Assembly (NCBI GenBank): GCA_039654915.1
Contig: CM077599.1
Coordinates: 26,721,501-26,785,500 of the forward strand
DNA from: Aquilaria yunnanensis
Taxonomy: Eukaryota > Streptophyta > Magnoliopsida > Malvales > Thymelaeaceae
Reading direction: 5' to 3'
DNA: 64,000 nt
Shown one piece after another: positions 51,018-61,468 of this stretch. Position 1 is the first letter of the stretch, and every line of letters begins with the position of its first letter. The notes beneath the pieces are model-generated. The model ran no database searches and was not told where the DNA came from. It saw only the letters and a list, made by a program, of their open reading frames with translations. Made by a program: the position numbers and the translations under genes.

Positions 51018-51057
<40 letters not shown>
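51018..51057. repeat. (ATT)n microsatellite
   Basis: About thirteen ATT units near the 5' end of the solo LTR. Confidence 0.95.
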
Positions 51058-51058
<1 letters not shown>

Positions 51059-51470
51059 TAAAAAAATTTTAATTAGTTTAAAATACATTTTTTTTTTGTT
51101 TTGTGAAGATTTGATTTAAAATGATATATGTGTGTATATGTGTATGTTTGAAAGAAAAAAAGAAAACTCCATAAAAATGACGAAATTAAAAAGTTTGAGG
51201 TAAAAATGACAAAATTGAGAAGTGTTGAGAAAAATTGACAAATTCTGAAAGTTTCAGGAGCATTTGGTAATGTTTCGCGTCAATTTAGGGCCAGACTAAC
51301 GTTTCTGGCCCAAATTAACAGAAAACGACAAAATTGTCAAAATCAGAAGCTTCTGAAGCTTATCCAGAGTCTGAGAGACGTAAAGGACTGAAACTGTCAT
51401 TTTAGCAAATTAAGAGATAAGTTTGAATTTAATTAATTTTTAATTTTTAACAGTCCATCACCCCTTCCCC

Positions 51471-51478
51471 TATAAATA
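51471..51478 (+). promoter_or_regulatory. TATA box of the solo LTR
   Basis: TATAAATA preceded by a C-rich stretch (CCCCTTCCCC), a typical plant LTR promoter arrangement. It would place the U3/R border near 51500-51510. Confidence 0.65.
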
Positions 51479-51629
51479 GGGGTCCAAAATATGTGAAGAA
51501 GAGATAAAAAAAAATTAAATCAAGCTTAGAGCTCCGTTTTAAAAAAAAGAAAAATTACAGCTTAGGTTCCTAGCTCTCCTTCCTTTCTCCAGAAAATCCC
51601 AAAATTTTTGCGTTTTGACGCTTTGACCA

Positions 51630-51995
51630 TCTTCCTCCTTCCGTTTTGTTTCACTGCCGTCCCCTGCGCGCCCCTGCCGTCGCTGCCCGTCCCCGTCGCC
51701 GTCGTTTTGCTCCGTCGCTGCCGTCACGCCGTCGCCCGTCGCCTCCCCACGCAGCCGCCGTCGCTCCCACCCCGTCCCGTCGCACGTTTCTCCCTTCTCC
51801 GTCGCGTCCCGTCACCCCCGAGTTAACCCCCCGACGTCGCCACCCCTTTTCGGCCGTCGTCCTCGTCACCTCCGTCGACCCAGATCGCCACACCAACGCC
51901 GTGCCTAGCCTCCTCCGCCGCGTCGCCCAGCCCCTGCACGCCGCCGTGCGAAGTCGTCGCCGTTTCCCCCCCCGCGTCCGCGTCGCCCCTGTTTC
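51630..51995. repeat. GC-rich CCGTCG-type block within the LTR
   Basis: Highly C-rich with recurring CCGTCGC units inside a very AT-rich LTR. It lies just downstream of the predicted LTR transcription start. Pro/Arg-rich open frames on both strands are composition artefacts. Confidence 0.7.
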
Positions 51996-52074
51996 TCAGA
52001 ATTAAAAATTTTGATTCAGGGTAAAACTCCCTTTTAATCCTCCATCTTTTCATATTTATTCCTTTTGGTTACTA

Positions 52075-52420
52075 ACCTTGTTTTTTTTATCTCTGCAGAA
52101 CTAATAATAATCTTTATATTGTTTGTTTATTATTATTGTTATTAGTCACTAACCTTTTAATTTTTGCACAACTAACTTCACTAACTTTTGTTATTGTTAT
52201 AATTGTTACTAACTTACTAACCTTACTAACCTTTTATTATTGTTATAATTGTTACTAACTTACTAACCTTACTAACCTTCCTTTTATTGTTATTATTGTT
52301 ATTAACTTACTAACTTGCTAACCTTTTATTGTTATTATTGTTATTAACAACTAACTTTACTAACTTTGCTAATTTTTATTATTGTTGTTATTATTGTTGT
52401 GTTATTAAAGTAGATGGCCA
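52075..52420. repeat. Degenerate tandem array of ACTAACCTT/TTATTGTTATTA units
   Basis: Alternating blocks of TTACTAACCTTACTAACC and TTATTATTGTTATAATTGTT recur about six times with variable unit length inside the LTR. Confidence 0.75.
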
Positions 52421-53310
52421 AAAAGCCCCACTTTATTATTATTAATTGTCTTTTTTTTGTGATTAAATTTATTTCACTTTTAATTTTTATAAAAAAAATA
52501 ATAACAAATTATTATAAAAAAAAAAAAGAAAGAAGAATTTTATGTGAATAATTATTAAGGCTAATAAAATTCATTTTTTAAAAGCCAATTATCTTTTGTT
52601 ATTTTGGAATACATGTTTTTATTATTTCTTTAAAGATAACAAAAAGTTAACTTTTTATTCCTTTTGTTAAAAATTAATAAAAATCATAATTAAATAATTC
52701 TAAAAATACAACAAAAATCAATTCTGTTTTTAAAATATATTTTTAAAGTAATAATTAAAAATTCAAGAAAAATAAGAAAAATAATAAAAAGAATCCAACA
52801 AAAATTATGATTAAAATTAATAAATAAATAAATAAATAAAAACTTAAATTAAACTCCATGTCCAAATGATCCGCCAGGATCCATGGCTTGGAAAATATTT
52901 TAAATAGAGTATATAAACTATTTTTTTAATAAAGTATATAAATAAATTTTCCTTTATTAAAAATAAAAACTTTGAACTAATATTTTTATTTATCCAGAAA
53001 TATATTAATTATTTATTAAAATAATAAAATATAACTTTTTAGTTTCTTTATTAATAAAAAGGATAAAAGAGTAAAAATTTTTGGGTTAAAATTTTATTTC
53101 TTTATCCAGTAATATTTTACTTATTTCTTTTAAAATAATAAAAAGATATAACTTTTTGTTTCCTTTATTAAACAAAAATAAAAATTTTAACCAAATGATT
53201 TCAAATAAAGGTAATAAAAATAAATAAATAAAAAGAACTAATTTTTTTTAAAAAAAATATTTTAGACTTATTAATTAGATGTATTTTTTTTAGACTTATA
53301 AATTAAATAA

Positions 53311-53830
53311 TTACTTTTGGTTAATCTTTATTCAAAAAAAATTAAATAAATATCAAGACTCTTCTTTTTTTTTAAAATATACATATAAATTTTTGGTTTC
53401 TTATAAATTAAATTATTACTTTTGGTTAATCTTTATTTAAAAAAAATTAAATAAATATCAAGACTCTTCTTTTTGTTTAAAATATACATATAAATTTTTA
53501 GTTTCTTTATTAAATAATTACTTTTGGTTAATCTTTATTTAAAAAAAATTAAATAAATATCAAGACTCTTCTTTTTGTTTAAAATATACATATAAATTTT
53601 TAGTTTCTTTATTAAATAATCACTTTTGGTTAATTTTCTTATAAAAAATAAAACAAATAAATATCAAGACTTTTCTTTTATTTTTGAAATATACACATAA
53701 ACTTTTGATTTCATTATTAAATAATTACTTTTTTGGTTCACCTTTTATCAAATAAAATATTAAGACTTTTCTTTTATTTTGGTTTCTTTATTAAATAAAT
53801 AAAACCTTGATTAAAATAATTTATTTTTTT
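53311..53830. repeat. 102-105 bp tandem repeat array in the LTR
   Basis: The anchor ACTTTTGGTTAAT starts units near 53312, 53417, 53519, 53621 and, more diverged, 53726. Units share TATCAAGACTCTTCTTTT and AAAATATACATATAAA. The second and third full units are nearly identical, indicating recent local duplication. Confidence 0.9.
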
Positions 53831-54134
53831 TGGTTCATCTTTTGTTAAATAAAAAGAATAAACATAAAATAGAATTTATAAATATCAGGACTTTTCTTTT
53901 ATACATATATTTTTTTTAAAATCTTGATTAAATATTTACTTTTTGGTTCATCTTTCATTAAATAAAAAGAATAAATATAAAAATAAAATATATGAATGTC
54001 AATATTTTTTTAAAACTCTTTAGTTTCTTTATTAAATAAAAGAATCTTGATATTAGATAAATTTAAAAAAAAAATACTTTGTGGGTCCTTTATAAATTGA
54101 ATAATTACTTAAAATTAAATAATAAAGATCTTTC

Positions 54135-54345
54135 ATTAAACAAGAAAATAAAAGAAAAGAAAAGAATAAGAATAAGAAAGAAAGAAAAGAATTAAAAAAA
54201 AAAAGAAAAAAAAAGAAAGTAAAAGAAAAGTAAAAAGTAAAAGAATAAGAAAGAAATAAAACAAATAAAAGAAAAGAATAAAGAAAATGAAAAGAAAGAA
54301 AGAAAAGAAGTAAAAATATAAAAAATAAAAAAAAATGTTTTTAGT
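54135..54345. repeat. Purine-rich AAAGAAAAG tract
   Basis: Almost pure A/G on the plus strand with AAGAAAG and AATAAAAG units. The Phe-rich frame on the opposite strand is an artefact. Confidence 0.9.
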
Positions 54346-54904
54346 TAACATTAAAGATCATTAACAAATCTAAAATTTAATAAAAAGACTTATAAATTAG
54401 TAATTAAATTAATAATTAATTCCATAATAATAATAAGAATTAAATAATTTCCATATCCGGATGATCCGGCAGGATCTACGGTTTGGAAAACATATATATT
54501 TTTTTTTAATTAAATAAATTAAATAAATACAAAGATAAAAATCCATATTTACGATACGGATTAAATTATTTAAAATTTCATCAAATTCCGTGTCCGGGTG
54601 ACTCGGCAGAGTCCATGGTTCGGAAATATCAAAATTTATACAAATTAATTACCAAAAATCCACATTCGACTAAATAATTCAGTTAAAATTTCTAATTTTG
54701 AAAATTAACTGAAGTTGTTTAAAAGCAAAGCAAAACAAAATTAAAATCAACTAAGGTGCCAATTTTGGGCGCTATAACAATATTGTTTTAGCGTAACCGT
54801 ACTCCCAAACCCCCGAACTCTCGCAGACCATATTTTAGGTGTCCAATCGACCTAGGTAAACTGGTTGATGGCGACTCCAGAAAACCCGACGTTGCCACAC
54901 AAAG

Positions 54905-57330
54905 AAATGGCAAAAAGAAAAACAAAACACTAGAATTCTGACACGGCTTCAAAACAGGGATCGAGGGATGCAAACAAAAGGCAGAAAATGAGCCAAAATC
55001 AAGTTGGATTGGGACACAAGTAACCCTCAGTCAACGAGGAAGGGTTTTTGCAATTGTAGATATTATATAAGATGTTAGTTTGAAGTGCTGGACCTTCCTG
55101 AAATAAGATTTGTTTTGTTTCTTCAATATTTTCATGTTAGAAAAAGACAAAGGAGATATCTGTTGAAAAAGAATAAACATTTTCTTATTCTATATTGATT
55201 TTTATTTTCTCTAAATTTTGGGTTGTTAAGTAAATGACATTTGGGCCATTGTTAAAGAGATAAAAGAAATTGTATGTAGAAATCTTTGATTGATATGGCT
55301 AACCGGAAGCCCGAGGTGACGGCCTACTCAGCTTGTCCACACATCACCTAATGGGCAACATCTACTTCCAATTACTCCGTGGGAGTGGACCAACAAAACT
55401 AGGAAATACTTCTAACCCTCAGATTGTCTGCAATGTATTATATTTAGTCGTTTTAAATTTTTATACTATTTTCATAAATATAGTAAATTATTTTATCATT
55501 CTTCCTCCATCTTATAAAGTTTATCTTTTTTATTATTCATAGCAATTAATTCATAATTTAAAGAAAATTGTATAGAAATATAAACTTTAAAGACTTTAGT
55601 TTATAAACATAATTTTTTAAAAATTTTTATAATACAAATTAATATGAATATATTTAAATCAAACTTTAATAAAAAAGGTAAAAAGGAAGAAGTATTACTT
55701 TTTCTTAATGAAATAACTCAAGTGAGTGTTAAAATAACTTTTTTGGCCAATCACACGTTCCCCTGCTCGGGTTTGGTGCCAATTACATAATCTTCCTTCT
55801 CTGTCTAGACGTTCTAAGCAAAAAAATATATTTTTACACAGAAAAATATTTTAGTTACTTTTAGAAATTTTAAAGTACGTAGAGCTTTATACGGTAGTAA
55901 CCCCATAGTTGAGGAACTACTCTTACTGGATTCTTGGAAACCATTAGTTATGTATGTCAATAGTTAGCAAGTATGGGCCCGGTAATAACCAGGCAGTAGG
56001 ACTCACATATGCATATTTTAAATATGAATCCTTAATATATCAATTTTTTTCTATGATTGATTAATAAATAGCAAATTGAGTACTTCACTTGTCATTCATC
56101 CATAAATATTGCGGTGACGACAGAGCGATTTTCTTATTCTTTTTCCAATAGCTGACTTGCACTCCCTTATCTCATGTCACCTCCCCCCGTTAATCGTTTA
56201 TAATATATGTTTGTTTTTTCAGTTTTATTATATATTTTTTATCGATAAGAAAATTTTATTATGACGATTCGGGAAACACATGTCACATACCATTGATTAT
56301 GGTACATGACATTCGCATGTCACGATTGGATGTCCCGTCCCGTGATGAGGTTACGGTGGTTAGGAATCGTCATGATAGTAGCTTTCAAAATTACATTACA
56401 CAAGATAACTACGAGAAAATTATATTCTAAAGTTTATCATACTATATTTAAGTCTGTAAACAGGTAAAATGTTTGGTAAACCGTACATGAATAATTTGTA
56501 AAAGTTTGTTTATCTAGTTAAATAAATGAATATAGGCATAATTTTAAATTTATTTAAATTAAACAAATGAATACAAATAAAGTATTTTCCGTTCGTTTAT
56601 GTTCATAAATAATTCAATTAATATTTGTTTATGTTCTTTCATTTATTTGTCAATTTATTTGTTCGTTCCTTTGCTTATTTATTTATTTATTTTAAGTTCA
56701 TTTGTTTATAATATTTTATTTTTATTTGTTTATATATGTTATATTATTCATGAACTCATTTATTCATATTGTCTATAAACATATTTATTTAGTGATGTTC
56801 ACAAATGCATTCATTTGGTTCACAATAATATTTTTGTTAATGAACGAATACAAACAGAAAAAATAATACAAACAGAAAAAATGTGTTCATTTATATTGTT
56901 TGTATTTATGTAACACTAAAGAAACAAATATGTACATAACTCGTTTGTATTCATTCAGTTTATTTATAACTCTCACTATATTATCATGTGCCCTCTAAAA
57001 TTTATTATATTATTTTAATATTCAATTTTATAAAATTTTTAAATTACATGATAAAATAAGGTAAAAAGTGAAAATGGGAGCAAATTTTGTCCCTCTTCAA
57101 ATATGCGCAAAATGACAACATGAACCCCATTTAATAACAGTCGCCGATGATTACCTGAATAAACAACAGTAAGTGGTATGTCAACGTGAACTAATTAAAC
57201 TGGTCAGAGAAAACAGCCAGGCCTCAAAGATGCAGCGAAGACTGTCATGTCGTGAACAGCGACCTTCCCGTGTTTAGACTTTAGAGATCTTTTTTTAGAG
57301 ATCTACCAACAGAAAAAATTAATAAAAAAA
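54905..57330. other. AT-rich spacer right of the solo LTR
   Basis: No gene seen. A diverged Stowaway-like MITE lies at about 55501-55690. 56280-56390 has mixed composition with a short near-palindrome (GACATGTGTCACATACC-type and GGTACATGACATTCG). 56460-56990 is a GTTTATT/TTCATTTGTT-rich tract related to 17371-17800. Confidence 0.5.
55501..55690. mobile_element. Diverged Stowaway-like MITE
   Basis: Internal blocks match the elements at 13291 and 59505, and the ends CTTCCTCCAT and AGGAAGAAG are inverted and near-complementary. Target duplications are not clear. Confidence 0.45.
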
Positions 57331-57564
57331 AAAACTTATAATTACACATAAGGTGTACCCTATCTTACAGTTCATCATTTCTATTTTTAAAAATTTACAT
57401 TTTATTTTAATATTTTTTACTCTGTTTAATAATAATTTTTTAAATTATATTTAAACTATATGATATATCATCTTTCAGTAATTTCAATCACTCAATTATT
57501 TTTTTATAGTTAATAGATATTTTAAATTATCAATTTTTCCTTTCCGTAAATATATTTTTCTCAT

Positions 57565-59264
57565 AAGAAATTTACAAAAACCCCCCGACATTTGCCCTAA
57601 CATACATTTGCCCCTTCTATTTTAGAAAACCTACAGTTTTTCCCTTAAACTATCACATCTGTCAGCTTGTCTGATATGCCAACAAGATTTCTAATAATTT
57701 GTCCAATATGCCAGTGGGCCAAATGCCTTGATTGACCAACAAGATTTTCAATTTGTTCAAATCAACCACAATATTCATCCTATGCCACTTTCAATCCATT
57801 TTTTGTACACATTATGAAAAAATGTACACATGTTTTTAGTAACACGTAATGTACTATCATACTTTTTTTGTTGCTTAGATTATGTTTTTTTTTATTTTAT
57901 TTATATATGACTAAATTGTGTTTTTTTCTTTTTCTTTTTCTTTGTAAATAACCATATTGATTTGTACATCAGTTTCTTATGTGAGAAAAAATCGTATGAA
58001 TAAATTTCTTGGTTTGTGTTAGTTTTATATTGTCTTTTAATTAAATTTATTAGCTACAGATTAGTCACTGGAGAAGAGAGAAAGAGAGAGAGATTATTGA
58101 TTCATTAATTGAAAAAATATTGAATAAAGCTAATAATAAATATGCATATTGGAAGATAAATATATGAAAGCAATATTTTTTATTTTTTTTCTTTCAAAAT
58201 TTATTGTAATTACCAGTATCACTAATTAAGCTGATTAGCTTATGTCATACATCCCTTATCTGTCGCCATCTACTAATTAAAACCTTACATGCTTCTACCC
58301 ATATAACTAGTTCAACATTATACCATATGGTTTAGTTCATATTGAAAGTATTTAGATAAAAATCCATCAAATTAGTGACAATAGATGCATTAAATTAGTT
58401 AAAATATATTTCTCTTGAAAAATGACACTTCTTTATTTGAATTAATTAAAGGATAAATTATAATTTACCCCCTGAGGTTTTGGTGATATTACACTTTGCC
58501 CTCTCTTGTGTAAAAAATATACACTTTGCTCATGCCTTTTTAATACAATCCTACAGCAACTGCTGAAATCTTAATTTAGAATATACGGTAGTCATCTTTA
58601 AGTAATTTCAATTTGTATGGTATTTTTTTTATAATTAATTGACATTTAAAAATTATTATTTTAAAAACTGAAAGAAATACAAAAAAAAAAATTGATAATT
58701 TAAAATGTCCATTAACTGTAAGAAAAATATCATACAGATTGAAATTATTAAAATATGACTACCATAATAACTAAATTAAGATTTCAGAAGTTGCTTTCGG
58801 ACTGTATTAAACAAGCAATGGGCAAAGTGTATATTTCTAAAACAGGAGGGGGCAAAGTGTAATATCACCTAAACCTCAGGGGGAGAATTGTAATTTTTCC
58901 TTAATTAAAAAATGAATAAGATGTTAAAAAGTAAATTAATGCTAAACTTGCTTTATAAACATGGAAATATATTATTAATTTAGAATTAATAGTAAATTTA
59001 TAAATATAGAAATTATTCAAGAATGAAAAGATTATTAGAAATATATTATACATTTAGGGAAAATGGATTGAAAGTGGCATGGGATAAATATTGTGGTTGA
59101 TTTGCACAAATTAAAAATCTTGTCGGTCAATCAGGACATTTGGCACACTAGCATATCAGACAAGTTGACAGATGTGACAGTTTGAAGGAGAAACTGTAGG
59201 TTTTCTAAAATAGAATGAGCAAATGTAGGTTAGGGCAAACGTCAAGGCTTTTTGTAAATTTCTT
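57565..59264. mobile_element. Family B foldback element, copy 1
   Basis: About 1.7 kb with inverted ends AAGAAATTTACAAAAA and the reverse complement of TTTTTGTAAATTTCTT. It is flanked by 9-bp duplications TTTTTCTCA (57555-57563 and 59265-59273). The terminal repeats extend about 250 bases and include AGAAAACCTACAGTTT and ATGCC...GGGCCAAATGCC blocks. It has itself been entered by the MITE at 58451-58900. No coding capacity. Confidence 0.8.
58451..58900. mobile_element. MULE-derived MITE nested in the family B element
   Basis: A 450-base inverted-repeat element with ends GGATAAATTATAATTTACCC and the matching reverse complement at the right. Perfect 9-bp duplications TTAATTAAA flank it (58442-58450 and 58901-58909). 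It is related in layout and in the CAAAGTGTA motifs to the element at 16905. Confidence 0.9.
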
Positions 59265-59504
59265 TTTTTCTCACTGTAATGACATATCAGTATTTTTTAA
59301 AAACTGATTGACTGTGAAAAAAATATAAAAAATATTGAAATTACTATAACATTATTTTCAAATAGTTTAAATTAGTGTTTCAGAATTTGTTGTCAGACAC
59401 TGTAAAACAAATAGGCGTAAAGTGCAGATTTTTAAAAATAAAGGGGGCAAAGTGTAGGTTAGACCAAACCACGATGGGGTTTTTATAATTTTCCCAAAAA
59501 AATA

Positions 59505-59744
59505 CTCCCTCTATCCCAAATTATTTGTATCATTCATTTTTTAGTAATTAATTTATAATTTTTTATTTTCAATATTTTAGTATATAAATAAAAAAATTAT
59601 ATATATAAATGATAAATTAAGACCTATAGTTTCTAAATATGTGTTTTTTTTGAAATTTTTTTTCTAACAAACAATAATATGAATAAATTCAAATCAAATT
59701 AATTGAAAAAGTCAAATAAAGCAAAGGAAATGTAATAAAGAGAG
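59505..59744. mobile_element. Stowaway-like MITE
   Basis: A 240-base element starting CTCCCTCTATCCC, with inverted end AGAG, flanked by TA (59503-59504 and 59745-59746). Interior blocks match 13291-13527. Confidence 0.65.
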
Positions 59745-59849
59745 TATAAGAAAAAAATATGTATGTTTTTTAAGAAACAGAAAATAGTAGATCCACATGT
59801 AGTATAAAGGATCTAAGAGTATAACATGATGAAATTTATCTGTCGTTCT

Positions 59850-60790
59850 TGATCTTTTTATGTTCTTCTAAATTGGTCCATAATCTTTATTTTGTTATCT
59901 CAAATTCCCTGTCAAATTGTATTCCAATCATAGTTCTTCCATTACTTTTGTGGTTAAATTTGATGGAAGCTCAATAACAAACGCCAACCCTAGTCCTTAT
60001 ATTTTCTTCCTCTCACTCAAAGCACCTTTAAACTTGTAAATTTAACAATATAATCCCTCATTCAATTTACATAATCGCCCCTCAATAATCCTAGATTCTC
60101 TCCCTCTTCCTTCTCATATTGGCCATGGTACAAACCTGCCACCACATCTTTTAGGCCACCAACCTGTTCGCCCAAGCTAGACCTATCCCCCACCATGACC
60201 AACTCTCTCTTCTTGCTATCAAACACTCTTCTACGTCCTACTCCCTCAATCGCTAAAAAATCAAATCTCACCGCCTCTTGTCTTTTTTTGATCCCACGCC
60301 TCCTCCCAATCCCTTTGATCTTGGTGATCCTCTTCGACCTTGATGATACCTTCATCATTGCCATATTGTGGGCCCAAATGACTTTTGGTACTGACTTTCA
60401 TTTCCTTTTGTGTGGACAAAGGCAAATTAAAAAAAGGAATTGAAGGGGAATGAATGTAGGAATGATAGATTAAAGGTTGTTTTTTGGCTTGTGTAAACCA
60501 GTGTGCTTGATCATTGATCAAGCTTCGAGTTCAAATTTGATTGGATAGTAGTGAAAAGTAGGAAATGATGAGGCATGAGAAAAGGGGAAATGGTAGTTGG
60601 AGTGTTAAATTTATAGCCTTGAGGGTGCTTTGAATGAGAAAAAGAAAATATAGAGACCAAAATTGTCATTTTCCATTAAGATCCTGTCAAATTTAACCAT
60701 GAACGTCATGAAATGATTATAATTAGGACAGAATTTGATATATTGGGACTTTAAGAGAAGAAAATGAAAGAAAGTGGCCCATTTAGGACA
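59850..60790. mobile_element. Non-autonomous inverted-repeat element with gene-like core
   Basis: Arms at about 59850-60070 and 60590-60790 are inverted repeats: GGTTAAATTTGA, ATATTTTCTT and CAAAGCACC recur in reverse complement. The core 60070-60590 is richer in C and G and has a 100-codon minus-strand frame (60364-60062) without recognised motifs; it could be captured host sequence. Target duplications were not resolved. Confidence 0.55.
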
Positions 60791-61147
60791 ACGAGAAAGG
60801 TTAAGAACAACTTTACCCAAACATAACCTAACATCTTATGGAACCCATTATTACGGACAATTTAGATTCATTTGTGATGTTTGTCATCTATTACAATAAT
60901 CACAGTTTATTTTCATTTATCATAGTCCATGTATTGAATAATGCCATCCCAAATTTAAAAAAAAAACTTGAATTTATGCAATTAATAGTTGGCGGTTCAA
61001 ATAAAAAGGAATCAAAGTTAAAGGTGAAGCACCTAGTTCACTAAAATATGAGAGCAAGTGTGGTAGTAATTTCAAAATAAAGAATGGTTCACCAAGCTGA
61101 TTACCAATATACCCTCCTCAAAACAAAACACCTCCCAACAACAAAGA

Positions 61148-61465
61148 GCTAATTAATTTTAACTTAAGTCAATATACTTATTTTTACTTTTATATTTTTT
61201 TGTTTGAAACTAATTTCATTTGGTAGTCAATATTATGCAGATACAATAATCCATTTGAAAGTAAATTTTCATGATATTGTTAAATTTTTTTAAAATTTTC
61301 TTTTTTAATGCCTTAAACTAGAAAAATTCATAAAAAATTATTAATATTACAAAAATTGTATTTTCAATGGATTATTACAGTTACATAGTATTGAATTTTA
61401 ATTAAAATTAGTTTCGGGTAAAAAAATATAAGAATGAAAATAAGTTATTTTGGAGTTAATTAACT
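61148..61465. mobile_element. Hairpin MITE, family C copy 2
   Basis: Inverted-repeat arms homologous to those at 13890-14235, sharing GAAACTAATTT, CAATATTATG, ATCCATTTGAAAG and TTCATAAAAA-type blocks. Ends near GTTAATTAACT are approximate. Confidence 0.65.
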
Positions 61466-61468
61466 CAA

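Larger units (their letters stand above)
52853..54628 (+). repeat. Three dispersed copies of a 45-bp CCGGGTGATCCGGCAGG motif
   Basis: Copies at about 52853-52896, 54450-54490 and 54585-54628 share the pattern TCCGTGTCCGGGTGA-TCGGCAG-GATCCATGGTTTGGAAA with substitutions. They are the only GC-balanced islands in this part of the LTR, which suggests conservation against the AT background. Confidence 0.7.
50948..54899 (+). mobile_element. Solo LTR of a large Ty3/gypsy element, 3.95 kb
   Basis: Begins TGTTGACACCCAATTTCG and ends GTTGCCACA, so it has the TG...CA termini of an LTR. It is flanked by 5-bp duplications CAAAG (50943-50947 and 54900-54904). No internal domain lies on either side, so it is a solo LTR left by recombination. 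The start and the CTCTCGCAGACCA/GGTGTCCAATCGACC segment near the end are in the style of plant Ogre/Tat LTRs, which are unusually long. A TATA box is at 51471-51478. The interior holds a GC-rich block, several tandem arrays and a purine-rich tract. Open frames inside it are not genes. Confidence 0.9.
57331..59494. mobile_element. Family A MITE split by a later insertion
   Basis: The segments 57331-57563 and 59265-59494 align with the left and right halves of the MITE at 16905-17360 (for example AATAGATATTTTAAATTATC in the left half and GGCAAAGTGTAGGTTAGA in the right). The foldback element 57565-59264 sits between them, so the MITE was present first. The outer ends are approximate. Confidence 0.75.

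Noticed and set aside
51646..52005. 119-codon Pro/Arg-rich open frame (plus) and opposing frames in the same block
   Set aside because: It lies inside the solo LTR in a CCGTCG-rich block; both strands are open because of composition, and no motif or splice context supports a gene.
54136..54351. Phe/Leu-rich minus-strand open frame
   Set aside because: Produced by a purine-rich tract; low-complexity artefact.
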